A DNA stretch of 64,000 bases from an uncultured Bacilli bacterium (GCA_934167875.1 CAKPMC010000004.1:44766-108765), one strand, 5' to 3'. Positions 28,919 to 38,100 are shown, counted from the stretch's first letter. Notes: generated from the sequence alone by a model not told the origin. Numbers and translations are program-made.

Positions 28919-28953
28919 TTAGATATTTATAAAAAAATAGAAATAATACTATT
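28919..28953 (+). promoter_or_regulatory. 35-bp element upstream of the Rpn nuclease gene, shared with 47671
   Basis: Reads TTAGATATTTATAAAAAAAT then AGAAATAATACTATT; identical to 47671-47705 except for one base (A versus C after the first 20). It ends about 50 bases before ATG 29003. A shared promoter or regulator site is likely; exact -35/-10 assignment is not clear. Confidence 0.6.
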
Positions 28954-29002
28954 GTGAGTAAAGACGTCTTACTTCAAAAAATATAAATAAAAGAGGAATG
29001 AT

Positions 29003-29827
29003 ATGTTAAAAGATGAAATAAGAAACATGAAAATAGATGTAATGAATGATGCATTAGCTAAAGCTCTTTTAAGAAGCGAAGAAGCAAGAGAAGTAGTAGC
29101 AACATTTATAAGTAAAGTAGCAGGAATAGATAAAGAATTATTAATTAATGCGAAATATGTAGGAGGAGAAATACCAAAGAAAAAGATATATGAAAAAAAT
29201 AAAGAATCAGATGTGATGGTTTTAATAGATGAGAATCATAGGATAATAGTAGAAATAAATAGAAATAGTACTAATTATATATTTGATAAGAATTCATCAT
29301 ATGCTATGGCAAGTATTATAGAGATGACTAGGCCAAGAAATACTAGATTTCCAACAGTAATATTAATAAACTTAGATAATTTTAATAAGTATCATACTAA
29401 GTTACCAGTATTAACATTTGTACCAAGAGATGAAGAAGGAAATATAGAGACAAATTTATATAAATCAATACATATAATACTTGAAAATATAGTTAACCAA
29501 GAGTATACTATAGATAACGAAATAGTTAAGTTTGCGAAACTATTGAGAGCTAAAAGTATAGAAGAGTTAGAAAAAGAATTCAAGGAAGATGATAATTATA
29601 TGAAAGCGGTAAATAAGATAGAAGAGTTATTAATGGATCCTAATTTTGCTGGAGCATATGATGTAGAAGAAAGAAGAGCTTTTGATATGGAAGATATGCG
29701 TCTTACTGGTAAAAAGGAGAAACAGCTTGAAATAGCTAAAAAGATGTTAAAGGATATAACAGATTATAATTTGATTGCTAAATACACAGGCTTATCAATA
29801 GAAGAAATAAAAGAATTAAAAGTTTAG
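29003..29827 (+). CDS. Rpn-family PD-(D/E)XK nuclease / putative transposase
   Basis: 274 residues. The N-terminal domain carries the PD-(D/E)XK-like core: ESDVMVLIDENHRIIVEINR, where Asp and the EIN triad replace the family's usual D and E-x-Q/K. The C-terminal half is helical and charged, with RRAFDMEDMRLTGK and a final LSIEEIKEL helix typical of the Rpn/PF12784 group of recombination-promoting nucleases. AGAGGAATGAT precedes the ATG. Part of its 3' end is repeated directly downstream. Likely an accessory insertion between housekeeping genes. Confidence 0.8.
   Translation: MLKDEIRNMKIDVMNDALAKALLRSEEAREVVATFISKVAGIDKELLINAKYVGGEIPKKKIYEKNKESDVMVLIDENHRIIVEINRNSTNYIFDKNSSYAMASIIEMTRPRNTRFPTVILINLDNFNKYHTKLPVLTFVPRDEEGNIETNLYKSIHIILENIVNQEYTIDNEIVKFAKLLRAKSIEELEKEFKEDDNYMKAVNKIEELLMDPNFAGAYDVEERRAFDMEDMRLTGKKEKQLEIAKKMLKDITDYNLIAKYTGLSIEEIKELKV
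29506..29709 (+). repeat. Direct repeat, copy 1 (inside the Rpn gene)
   Basis: About 204 bases, repeated at 29840-30043 with only a couple of substitutions seen (for example GCGGTAAAT versus GCAGTAAAT). Confidence 0.9.
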
Positions 29828-29839
29828 TAAAGCTTAATC

Positions 29840-30043
29840 TACTATAGATAACGAAATAGTTAAGTTTGCGAAACTATTGAGAGCTAAAAGTATAGAAGAG
29901 TTAGAAAAAGAATTCAAGGAAGATGATAATTATATGAAAGCAGTAAATAAGATAGAAGAATTATTAATGGATCCTAATTTTGCTGGAGCATATGATGTAG
30001 AAGAAAGAAGAGCTTTTGATATGGAAGATATGCGTCTTACTGG
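29840..30043 (+). repeat. Direct repeat, copy 2
   Basis: Second copy, offset by 334 bases, starting 13 bases after the Rpn stop. Beyond 30043 the two tails diverge and are only loosely similar. Confidence 0.9.
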
Positions 30044-30179
30044 AAAGGATGAAGGGATAGCAGAAGGTAAAAAGAAGCAGCAGCATGAGATAGCTAAAAA
30101 GATGATTAATAAGGGTATGGATCTTTCTTCTATTTTTGAATTAACAGGCTTATCAATAGAAGAAATAAAAAAATTATAG
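29840..30179 (+). pseudogene. C-terminal remnant of a second Rpn-type gene
   Basis: The frame is open from the repeat start and encodes about 110 residues equivalent to the last 105-110 of the preceding Rpn protein, but with another tail (GIAEGKKKQQHEIAKKM, LTGLSIEEIKKL). It lacks the whole nuclease core, and no good ribosome site precedes the ATG-like starts inside it. It most likely remains from recombination between two Rpn paralogues. The EGKKKQ-type tail is itself common in this family, so copy 2 may keep the ancestral end. Confidence 0.8.
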
Positions 30180-30202
30180 ACTAGCCTAAAATACTGTTAA
30201 GT

Positions 30203-30243
30203 AACACCGATATGTAGTAATTTAACTATTATCGGTGTTTATT
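30203..30243 (+). terminator. Intrinsic terminator after the Rpn remnant
   Basis: 10-bp stem AACACCGATA / TATCGGTGTT with a 17-base loop, then TTATTTT. Confidence 0.75.
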
Positions 30244-30288
30244 TTGGTAAAAAAATAGCAAAAAAATCTTTATTTCTTACTGATTCTA

Positions 30289-30297
30289 TGCTATAAT
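30289..30297 (+). promoter_or_regulatory. Extended -10 promoter of typA
   Basis: TG-C-TATAAT, 31 bases before ATG 30329; no clear -35. Confidence 0.65.
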
Positions 30298-30328
30298 CAT
30301 CAAGAAACTTATGTAGGAAGTGAAATTT

Positions 30329-32143
30329 ATGAAAAAAAGAAATATAGCTATAATTGCCCATGTTGACCATGGAAAGACTACTTTAGTAGATCAAATTTTA
30401 AAGTCAAGTGGAACTTTTAGAGAAAATGAAGATGTTTCTCAAATATCAATGGATTCTAACCAACTTGAAAAAGAGCGTGGAATAACTATTCTAGCTAAAA
30501 CAACAGCTATCAATTATAAGGATTATCGTATCAATATCATGGATACCCCAGGACATGCTGATTTTGGTGGCGAAGTAGAACGTATTATGAATATGGTAGA
30601 CGGCGTTTTATTAGTTGTTGATGCTTATGAGGGAACAATGCCACAAACTAGATTCGTTTTAAAAAAGGCATTAGAGGCTGGAGTAAAACCACTTGTAGTT
30701 ATCAACAAGGTAGATAAACCTAGTGCTAGAGTAAAACAAGTAGTAGATGAAGTATTAGACTTATTCATTGAATTAGGTGCTGATGATGATCAATTAGATT
30801 TCAAAGTTGTATATGCTAGTGCTATTAATGGTACATGTAGCTTAGACCCAGATATTAATACTCAAACTCCAGGATTTAATGAATTATTAGATTTAATTAT
30901 TGATGAAATACCAGCCCCATCTGGTAGTGCTGATGAACAATTACAATTTCAACCAGCATTACTAGACTATAATGAATTTGTAGGAAGAATTGGTATTGGT
31001 AGAGTTCATAATGGAAAAATTAAAGTAGGACAAATGGTATCATGTATACGTTTAGATGGTAGTGTTAAAAACTTTAGAATTCAAAAATTATTTGGTTTCT
31101 TAGGAATGAAAAGATTAGAAATAGAAGAAGCAGAAGCAGGAGATATCATAGCTGTAGCAGGTCTTGCTGATATATCAGTAGGAGAAACAATTTGTAATCA
31201 AGGTGAACATTTACCACTTCCTAAACTTCATATTGATGAACCAACATTACAAATGACATTTGCTACAAATAGTTCACCATTTGTTGGTAAAGAAGGTAAA
31301 TTCTTAACAGCACGTCAAATTGAAGATAGACTAAACAAAGAACTTCAAAGAGATGTAAGTTTAAGAGTTGAACAATTAGATGGTGAAAGCTTCTTAGTAT
31401 CAGGTCGTGGAGAACTTCATTTATCTATCCTAATTGAAAACATGCGTCGTGAAGGATTTGAATTACAGGTATCTAAACCACAGGTTATTGTAAAAGAAGT
31501 AGATGGCGTTAAAATGGAACCATTTGAAGATTTACAAATCGAAGTACCAGAAGATTGTGTTGGACCAGTAATTGAACAATTAGGTACTCGTGGTGGTATT
31601 ATGGAAAATATGGCTAACTATGAAAATCAAGTTAGATTAACTTATATTATTCCATCACGTGGTTTAATTGGATTTACTACTGACTTTATGACTATGACTA
31701 AAGGTTATGGTATAATAAATCATACATTTAGAGAATATATGAAACAAGAAAGCGTAAACATTGGTGAAAGAAAACTTGGTGTTTTAGTTTCAACTGAACA
31801 AGGTAAATCATCAGCTTATGCGTTAGGACAATTAGAAGATCGTGGTATCATGTTTATTGAACCTGGTGTTGAAGTATATGAAGGTATGATAGTTGGTGAA
31901 TGTAACCGTGACAATGATCTAGCAGTTAACGTTGTTAAAGGAAAACAATTAACTAATACTCGTGCAGCTAGTGCTGATAAGACAGTCGTATTAAAAAGAC
32001 CACGTCCTATTACTCTAGAAGGAGCATTAGATTATATCAATAGTGATGAATTAGTAGAAGTTACACCAGTTAGTATCCGCCTACGTAAGAGAATCTTAGA
32101 TACAGAACAAAGAAAGAAATTTGATGCTAGAAAAGCTTCTTAA
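30329..32143 (+). CDS. typA: TypA/BipA ribosome-associated GTPase
   Basis: 604 residues from ATG 30329 (AGGAAGTGA upstream; a GTG nine bases earlier falls inside that site). G1 AHVDHGKTT, switch region KERGITI, G3 DTPGHADFG, G4 NKVDKPSA and G5 ASA are all present, followed by the EF-G-like domains and the TypA C-terminal domain (RGLIGFTTDFMT, LEDRGIMF). TypA binds the ribosome and supports 50S assembly and stress growth. Monocistronic between two terminators. Confidence 0.97.
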   Translation: MKKRNIAIIAHVDHGKTTLVDQILKSSGTFRENEDVSQISMDSNQLEKERGITILAKTTAINYKDYRINIMDTPGHADFGGEVERIMNMVDGVLLVVDAYEGTMPQTRFVLKKALEAGVKPLVVINKVDKPSARVKQVVDEVLDLFIELGADDDQLDFKVVYASAINGTCSLDPDINTQTPGFNELLDLIIDEIPAPSGSADEQLQFQPALLDYNEFVGRIGIGRVHNGKIKVGQMVSCIRLDGSVKNFRIQKLFGFLGMKRLEIEEAEAGDIIAVAGLADISVGETICNQGEHLPLPKLHIDEPTLQMTFATNSSPFVGKEGKFLTARQIEDRLNKELQRDVSLRVEQLDGESFLVSGRGELHLSILIENMRREGFELQVSKPQVIVKEVDGVKMEPFEDLQIEVPEDCVGPVIEQLGTRGGIMENMANYENQVRLTYIIPSRGLIGFTTDFMTMTKGYGIINHTFREYMKQESVNIGERKLGVLVSTEQGKSSAYALGQLEDRGIMFIEPGVEVYEGMIVGECNRDNDLAVNVVKGKQLTNTRAASADKTVVLKRPRPITLEGALDYINSDELVEVTPVSIRLRKRILDTEQRKKFDARKAS

Positions 32144-32154
32144 TAAATAAAAAT

Positions 32155-32178
32155 AAGGTTGATTTTATCAACCTTTTA
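32155..32178 (+). terminator. Intrinsic terminator after typA
   Basis: 9-bp stem AAGGTTGAT / ATCAACCTT with a TTT loop, then TTATT. Confidence 0.75.
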
Positions 32179-32222
32179 TTGTGTCTCAATTTAAAAATAA
32201 AATATACATCTACCATGATATA

Positions 32223-32231
32223 TGATATAAT
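32223..32231 (+). promoter_or_regulatory. Extended -10 promoter
   Basis: TG-A-TATAAT, 27 bases before ATG 32259, which is preceded by AAAGGGGCG. Confidence 0.65.
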
Positions 32232-32258
32232 ACATTTATAATAAAAGGGGCGATAAAT

Positions 32259-33017
32259 ATGAATCAAAATGAACCACAAAATAACATTCAAAATAATAAT
32301 CAAATCAATAATGTAGTTGAAAACAATACTTTAACTGAACCAAGTAATGTAGAAAATCCTAATCCAACTCCAATAGCTGAAGTTAAAGTAGAACAACCTA
32401 ACATGGAACCAAAAACACCAAATAAAAGCAATAAAGTATCAACTATATTACTAATACTACTATTTATTTTCTTCTTTGCTTTAGTAATGGGTATGCCATA
32501 TATTAATAATTTTATTAATAACTTAAATAAAGATAAAGGTATATCTGAAATAGAACAAAAAGCTAAACAAGAAGAAGAAAAACAAAAACAAGCAGAAAAA
32601 AACAATCAACCAACCACTAATCTAGAAGAAAAGTTAACTACTTTAACATGTACTATATCAACCTCAACCAACCCTAATTATAAATTAACTCAGACTCAAA
32701 AGTTCGACTATAATAAAGATAATCAAATAATAACTAGTTCTAATATTTATGATTATACCTTTACATCATTAGATGAAACATATCAAAGCCTAAAAAAGAA
32801 ATGCGATGAAGATAGCTTAAAGTATATTAATAATGAGGGTTATACTATGTCTTGTAACTACAGCGATAATAGTATTGAAATAAGTGATACTTTTGAACTA
32901 GAAACATTTAAAACCATAACTGATGGTACAACCGTAATAGAAGCCAATACTAGTTATAAACAAGATATAAATACTGTAAAAAGTAATCTTATTAATCAAG
33001 GATATACTTGTAAGTAG
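32259..33017 (+). CDS. Membrane protein with Asn/Gln-rich cytoplasmic end, function unknown
   Basis: 252 residues. Residues 1-65 are disordered and rich in Asn, Gln, Pro; one membrane helix lies at about 66-86; a Lys/Glu/Gln coiled segment follows (EIEQKAKQEEEKQKQAEKNN), then an extracytoplasmic domain of about 130 residues with four cysteines (LTCTIST, KKCDED, MSCNY, GYTCK). The paired cysteines and YTC-K ending resemble the small protein at 37586. Has its own promoter and terminator. I do not recognise the family. Confidence 0.75.
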   Translation: MNQNEPQNNIQNNNQINNVVENNTLTEPSNVENPNPTPIAEVKVEQPNMEPKTPNKSNKVSTILLILLFIFFFALVMGMPYINNFINNLNKDKGISEIEQKAKQEEEKQKQAEKNNQPTTNLEEKLTTLTCTISTSTNPNYKLTQTQKFDYNKDNQIITSSNIYDYTFTSLDETYQSLKKKCDEDSLKYINNEGYTMSCNYSDNSIEISDTFELETFKTITDGTTVIEANTSYKQDINTVKSNLINQGYTCK

Positions 33018-33042
33018 ACGTTCATAAACGTCTTTTCTTTTT
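33016..33042 (+). terminator. Intrinsic terminator overlapping the stop codon
   Basis: 7-bp stem AGACGTT / AACGTCT, loop CATA, then TTTCTTTTT; the 5' arm begins inside the TAG stop of the upstream gene. Confidence 0.75.
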
Positions 33043-33051
33043 CCTAAAATA

Positions 33052-33060
33052 TGCTATAAT
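33052..33060 (+). promoter_or_regulatory. Extended -10 promoter of lspA-rluD
   Basis: TG-C-TATAAT, 24 bases before the lspA ATG. Confidence 0.65.
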
Positions 33061-33084
33061 ATTTAAGACGAATAGGAGATTACC

Positions 33085-33561
33085 ATGAAAAAGAAAATAC
33101 TACTTATTAGTTTTATTATTCTAATAATAGATCAATTTATTAAACATCTAGTTATGACATCATTAATCTATAGGAAAACATATTCTATAATTTCTAACTT
33201 CTTCTACTTAACTTATGTTAAGAATACAGGAGGAGCCTGGAGTATATTATCAGATAATATTATTTTTTTATTAATAGTTAGTATTATATGTATAATTGGA
33301 CTTATTATTTATTTATTCAAAAAGAATAATATTTCTAAACTAGAATGTATTTATTATAGTTTATTATTTGGTGGCATAATAGGTAATTTGATAGATCGTA
33401 TTTTCTATAAAGGCGTAATTGATTATATTGGTTTTATTTTTGGTAATTATTATTTTCCAATATTTAATATTGCAGATATATGTATAGTATGTGGAATACT
33501 ATTATTATTAATAGATGGATGGATAGGTGATGAAAATGGAATTAGAAGTAACAAAAGATAA
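33085..33561 (+). CDS. lspA: Lipoprotein signal peptidase (signal peptidase II)
   Basis: 158 residues, four membrane helices. The two catalytic aspartates are visible in GNLIDRI and FNIADICI, along with the family motifs IDQFIKH near the start and VKNTGGAWS. It cleaves prolipoproteins at the modified Cys, so it should process the lipoproteins at 24262 and 42959. TAGGAG precedes the ATG. Its end overlaps rluD by 26 bases, the usual lspA-rluD pairing of Bacilli. Confidence 0.96.
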   Translation: MKKKILLISFIILIIDQFIKHLVMTSLIYRKTYSIISNFFYLTYVKNTGGAWSILSDNIIFLLIVSIICIIGLIIYLFKKNNISKLECIYYSLLFGGIIGNLIDRIFYKGVIDYIGFIFGNYYFPIFNIADICIVCGILLLLIDGWIGDENGIRSNKR

Positions 33562-34426
33562 TGTTAGAATTGATCAGTATCTTGCTGATAATTTAGATAT
33601 TAGTCGTAGTAAAATTCAAAAATTAATTAAACAGGGTAAAATACTAGTAGATGGTAAAGAAACATCAAGTAGCTATCAAGTTAAAACAGGAAATATTATA
33701 GAAGTAAATGATGAATTAGATTTTACCATTTCTATAACAGGTGAAAATATTCCTTTAGATATCATCTATGAAGATCAGTATTTATTAGTAATTAATAAAC
33801 CATCTGGTATGGTAGTTCATCCAGCACCAGGTAATTATACAGGTACTTTAGTAAATGCCTTAATTTATCACTTCAATTTTGATAATACTAATATCCGTCC
33901 TGGAATAGTTCATAGAATTGATAAAGATACAAGCGGTTTATTAGTAGTAGCTAAAGATGAAAAAACACATGAATTACTAAGCAACATGATAAAGAATAAA
34001 AAAGTAGAACGTACTTATTGGGCATTAGTAGATGGAATTATACCTCATGAAACAGGAACCATTGATGCACCAATAGGTAGAGATATAGACAATCGTCAAA
34101 AAATGAAAGTTACAGATATTAATGCCAAAGATGCTATTACTCATTTTAGAGTTTTAAAACGCTTTCCAAAAGCTAATCAAACTTTGATTGAATGCAAACT
34201 AGAAACAGGAAGAACTCATCAAATACGTGTTCACATGGCCTTTATTGGTTATCCAATATATAACGATCCCGTTTATGGTAAAAGAAAAAATACTACCGCT
34301 TTTGGTCAATTTCTTCATTCTAAAAAAATATCTTTTATTCATCCAATCACTAATGAATTAATAGAAAAAGAAGTTGATTTACCAAAAGAATTTCAAGAAT
34401 ATTTGGATGAAATTAATGTACAATAA
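33536..34426 (+). CDS. rluD: RluD-type 23S rRNA pseudouridine synthase
   Basis: 296 residues from ATG 33536 (AGGTGA 5 bases upstream; ATG 33530 lies in that site). N-terminal S4 RNA-binding domain (about 10-60), then the RluA/RluD catalytic core with VHRIDKDTSGLLVVAK, where the Asp is catalytic, and GRTHQIRVHM near the end. Members make pseudouridine in 23S rRNA helix 69 or related sites; exact target not resolved from sequence. Overlaps lspA by 26 bases. Confidence 0.93.
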   Translation: MELEVTKDNVRIDQYLADNLDISRSKIQKLIKQGKILVDGKETSSSYQVKTGNIIEVNDELDFTISITGENIPLDIIYEDQYLLVINKPSGMVVHPAPGNYTGTLVNALIYHFNFDNTNIRPGIVHRIDKDTSGLLVVAKDEKTHELLSNMIKNKKVERTYWALVDGIIPHETGTIDAPIGRDIDNRQKMKVTDINAKDAITHFRVLKRFPKANQTLIECKLETGRTHQIRVHMAFIGYPIYNDPVYGKRKNTTAFGQFLHSKKISFIHPITNELIEKEVDLPKEFQEYLDEINVQ

Positions 34427-34470
34427 AACATATTTATTATATACTATCTAATAGGAAGTGAGGTAAAGTA

Positions 34471-35613
34471 ATGAACGAAACTATAAATAGAAAAGACTTA
34501 ATAGTGATGAAATTACTTCATTATTTTATAACAGAAAGAAATTATAGTCCCATTATTCTTCAAGGTGCTGAAGATGAAATATGGTTAGAAAATTTAAATG
34601 ATGATAAATACCAAATAGTTCGTGTTGTTTCTAACTATATTCATAATGATGAACAATTAGATTTTGACTTATATAAAACTAAACGTATTGTATCAAAAAT
34701 AAAGAAGAAAACTTTCTCATTTAGTATGAATGTTTTAACACTATATACGGATCTTGGTGATAATGTTAATTTAGATAAAATTACTAACATGGATTGTGCT
34801 TACATCTATGATGAAAATGATATTGAAAAGTATAAATTTATTACAGAACATTATAAAAAAATAAAAGAGAAATTAATTTTTACTGAAGAAGGACTACAAT
34901 TATTTATAAAAATCACTAATGATATAAATCAAAAAAATAAATTAGAAGCTGAAAAAGCAGAAGAAGTATTTAAAAAGAAAAAACCAATTATTACTTATAC
35001 CTTAATTACTTTAAATGTTTTAATCTATTTATTATCTATATTATTTGGTAATTATAATGAAATATTAAATAAGTTTTGTTTATATGGACCAAGTATTAGA
35101 AACTATGGAGAATATTATCGTTTAATTACTAGTGGTTTTCTACATGGTAATATCATTCATTTAGTATTTAACTGTTATGCTTTATATATTATTGGTAGTC
35201 AAATAGAAAGTACCATGGGTAAAACAAAATTTACTATTATCTATTTTTTCTCATTACTTATGGGAAACTTAACTTCAATTACTTTTAATAATTATCCAAG
35301 TATTGGTGCTAGTGGAGCTATCTTTGGTTTAATGGGAAGCTTATTATATTTCGGTTATCATTATCGTATATATTTAGGTAGTACATTAAAAAGTCAAATT
35401 GTTCCTCTAATTTTAATCAATTTATTATATGGAGCATTAGATAGTAATATTGATAATTTTGCCCATATAGGTGGATTAATTGGTGGATTTATAATAACTA
35501 TGGCCTTAGGAGTAAAATTTAAGAGCCAAAAAAGTGAAAAAATTAATGGTACAATAGTTTCCATAATCATTACTTGCTTTATGATATACATGGCTTTATT
35601 TATAGAGAGATAG
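34471..35613 (+). CDS. Rhomboid-family intramembrane serine protease
   Basis: 380 residues. A soluble N-terminal domain of about 165 residues, similar in layout to YqgP-like rhomboids, precedes six or seven membrane helices. Catalytic Ser281 in GASGAIFG and His332 in FAHIGGLIGG are present, as is HLVFNCYALYIIG. It cuts membrane proteins within the bilayer. GGAAGTGAGG lies upstream of the ATG. The TAG stop sits in the loop of the terminator hairpin. Confidence 0.92.
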   Translation: MNETINRKDLIVMKLLHYFITERNYSPIILQGAEDEIWLENLNDDKYQIVRVVSNYIHNDEQLDFDLYKTKRIVSKIKKKTFSFSMNVLTLYTDLGDNVNLDKITNMDCAYIYDENDIEKYKFITEHYKKIKEKLIFTEEGLQLFIKITNDINQKNKLEAEKAEEVFKKKKPIITYTLITLNVLIYLLSILFGNYNEILNKFCLYGPSIRNYGEYYRLITSGFLHGNIIHLVFNCYALYIIGSQIESTMGKTKFTIIYFFSLLMGNLTSITFNNYPSIGASGAIFGLMGSLLYFGYHYRIYLGSTLKSQIVPLILINLLYGALDSNIDNFAHIGGLIGGFIITMALGVKFKSQKSEKINGTIVSIIITCFMIYMALFIER

Positions 35614-35629
35614 TTCTCTCTTTTTCTTT
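35604..35629 (+). terminator. Intrinsic terminator around the rhomboid stop codon
   Basis: 7-bp stem AGAGAGA / TCTCTCT, loop TAGT containing the stop codon, then TTTTCTTT. Confidence 0.75.
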
Positions 35630-35655
35630 ACACTAATATCAAAATGAGTTAAAAT
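35627..35655 (+). promoter_or_regulatory. Promoter for the pilin-like gene
   Basis: TTTACA, 17-base spacer, TAAAAT; 27 bases before ATG 35683, with AGGAGG between. Confidence 0.55.
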
Positions 35656-35682
35656 TAAATTAGTAAAATAGGAGGAAGTAAT

Positions 35683-37584
35683 ATGATATGTAAAGCCAGA
35701 AAACAAGCATTCACATTAATAGAAATGTTAGTAGTTATAGTAATAATTGGTATATTATTAGCTATAGTAATTCCATCAGTATCAGCAATTATTAGTAATC
35801 GTAGTAAAAAACTATATAAAACCCATATGGAATTAGTCGAAAAAGCAACAACATTGTATGCTGATCAATATAAAGGTGAATTATTAGCCGATGATACTAG
35901 TTGTTTTCTAATTAATTATACTAATCTTTTAAATGATAATTTAATTAAAGAAGATGAAATAAAGTGTGAAGGTTATATTGTTTTGGAGAAAAGCGGTAAT
36001 AATAAAAGTTTAAATTCAAGTTATTACTTAACTTGTGTTGATAAAAGCAATAATAAATTAAGTAATAGTAACAATGTACCAACAGGATGTAAAGGCTTTA
36101 ATGGTAAATTTAAAATGGAATATGCTATATATAAAGATAGTAATCATACCATTACATATGATGGCACTGAATATGTAAAGGATGCCTATTTAGTATTAAA
36201 TGCCAAGAGTCCTTATAATGTTCCAATATCATATTATGAATATAATTTAGGTACTGATGGTAATTGGACTAAAATAGAATCAAATATTAATCTAAGTACA
36301 ATTGATAATTTAAAAAATTATACTGGTAGTATTCATATAAGGGCAGTAGATCAAGAAATGAACACTTCTACTGATAAGGTTTTAAATATAAAAATGGATA
36401 ATGCTGGGCCTAATTTTAATACTAATACAACAGGTTCATATTTAGAAAAAGAAATGACTATAAATGATGTTAAAGATAATGGAATAGGTTTATTAGCAGA
36501 TAACCCATATTCATTTGATGGTGGCAATACTTGGGTAAATTATTCAAGTAATAAATATGTTGAAGATACTACGGTTAATGTTTGTGTAAAAGATAAGTTA
36601 AATAATATTAATTGTAAACAAGTAATAATTTCTGGTATAGATAGGGTGGTTCCAACTATTAATGCTAAAGCAAGTGAAACCAAAATACTTAATACTGATA
36701 GTAATAAAGTAACTGATTATTTTAATATAAAATATGGTAATAGTGGTGGAAACACAGTATGTAAAGTTGGTACTAAAGTAGTTAATAATGTAAATGAACT
36801 TACTTTAGGTATTAATACTGTTACTTGTACAGCTACTGGTAATAATGGCTTGACTAGTTCTGCTACTACTAAATTTATTCATCAGTACTATGCTGATAGT
36901 AAATGTAGTCAGGGAAAATTGGATAGTAAGAAAACTACTTGTAGTTATTCAGTAAAAACAGGAACTAAAACAACGTATAATTGTAATAGTTATCCGGGGT
37001 ATACATTAAGTGGAGGTAATTGTGTTAAAACAACTACAGTAACAAATACTGATACTAAAGAGGCTACATGTACTTTATATAAATCATGTACATTATATAG
37101 TTACAGTGGTTCCGGCGTATGTACAGATGGTGGAACAAAATCAGCTTCATATGGTTATAGCTATACTAGTGCGGCACTTGCAAAAAGCTCTTGTGAAAAT
37201 AAAATTTATGCCTTATGTAATACTAAGGTTAAAAGTACTCATTGTACTACAAATTCTAAAACAGGAAGACAATCAGGATGTGGTACTGAATCTGCATCTG
37301 GTTCTGCCTGTGCCAATGCTGGTAGTAAGAAGTGTCCAGATGGTTATACAATGAGTGGGACTACTTGTACCAAAACTACTACTACAACTCAAACGGATAC
37401 TAAGCAGGCTACCTCAGTAACAGAAGATGTTTATAATACCACATATTATATGCCAACATATTCATGTCCAACAACAGGAACTAATACAAGTACTAATACT
37501 ACAGTTTCTCCTGAGTTAGGTACTGTTAGCTGTCCTGGTAATAAATGTAGTTCAGTTCCACTTTGTACTTTTAAGGAGAATTAA
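35683..37584 (+). CDS. Large type-IV-pilin-like protein with cysteine-rich repeat tail
   Basis: 633 residues. A class III prepilin signal is clear: KQA-FTLIEMLVVIVIIG with Glu at +5 and a long helix, but Ala rather than Gly at -1. After the pilin-like helical part come about 250 residues of beta-rich sequence with Ig-like features, then a Ser/Thr/Cys-rich end. Two repeat units of the form C-x-GYT-SG-x-C-KTTT-TDTK-AT are visible near residues 435-470 and 550-585. Normal pilins have 130-200 residues, so this is a giant minor pilin or adhesin. Assembly genes of the PilB/PilC type are not adjacent. Confidence 0.8.
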   Translation: MICKARKQAFTLIEMLVVIVIIGILLAIVIPSVSAIISNRSKKLYKTHMELVEKATTLYADQYKGELLADDTSCFLINYTNLLNDNLIKEDEIKCEGYIVLEKSGNNKSLNSSYYLTCVDKSNNKLSNSNNVPTGCKGFNGKFKMEYAIYKDSNHTITYDGTEYVKDAYLVLNAKSPYNVPISYYEYNLGTDGNWTKIESNINLSTIDNLKNYTGSIHIRAVDQEMNTSTDKVLNIKMDNAGPNFNTNTTGSYLEKEMTINDVKDNGIGLLADNPYSFDGGNTWVNYSSNKYVEDTTVNVCVKDKLNNINCKQVIISGIDRVVPTINAKASETKILNTDSNKVTDYFNIKYGNSGGNTVCKVGTKVVNNVNELTLGINTVTCTATGNNGLTSSATTKFIHQYYADSKCSQGKLDSKKTTCSYSVKTGTKTTYNCNSYPGYTLSGGNCVKTTTVTNTDTKEATCTLYKSCTLYSYSGSGVCTDGGTKSASYGYSYTSAALAKSSCENKIYALCNTKVKSTHCTTNSKTGRQSGCGTESASGSACANAGSKKCPDGYTMSGTTCTKTTTTTQTDTKQATSVTEDVYNTTYYMPTYSCPTTGTNTSTNTTVSPELGTVSCPGNKCSSVPLCTFKEN

Positions 37585-37585
37585 T

Positions 37586-38068
37586 ATGAAAAAGAAAACT
37601 AAGTTAGTTGCTTTGATTTTAATAGTATTAGCAATTTTATTAATAGTATTAGGAATTGTTTTAAATAATAAAAAAACAGATAATTCACCTAGCGATAATA
37701 ACAAAACTAACGATAATATTACTCCTAAATTAGGAATAGTTGTATGTACAAGAAATGCTGATGATAATGATAATTTCACTTATATAGAAGAAGATACTAT
37801 AAATAGTGATAAAGATGGTAATTTTACTAATGATGTTAGTAAACAGATATATAAGTATAAAGATGAAAATGTTTATCAGCAACTTAAAAATGGCCAAATT
37901 GATTTAAATGATGGTACTGAAATATCATATAATGATTCAGAAAAAGCAATTATATATACTAAAATAATAACAGATGTTTATAATAGTAAAAATGAAAAAG
38001 TTGATATAACGATAAAAGAATATCAAGAGGCATTAGAAAATAATGACTATACATGTGTAGAAAAATAA
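37586..38068 (+). CDS. Small membrane-anchored protein, unknown function
   Basis: 160 residues. Lysine-rich start, hydrophobic helix (about 7-27), Asn/Asp-rich linker, then a roughly 110-residue domain with only two cysteines (VVCTRN and the terminal YTCVEK), likely disulfide-bonded. AAGGAG lies at the end of the pilin-like gene, whose stop is one base from this ATG, so the two form an operon. Its architecture resembles the protein at 32259. Confidence 0.72.
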   Translation: MKKKTKLVALILIVLAILLIVLGIVLNNKKTDNSPSDNNKTNDNITPKLGIVVCTRNADDNDNFTYIEEDTINSDKDGNFTNDVSKQIYKYKDENVYQQLKNGQIDLNDGTEISYNDSEKAIIYTKIITDVYNSKNEKVDITIKEYQEALENNDYTCVEK

Positions 38069-38100
38069 ACCATTAAATGAAATTGATTTAAATAATGATT

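Noticed and set aside
36900..37570. CRISPR-like or tandem DNA repeats in the pilin-like gene
   Set aside because: The repetition is at protein level (cysteine-rich units) in one open frame, without regular spacers.
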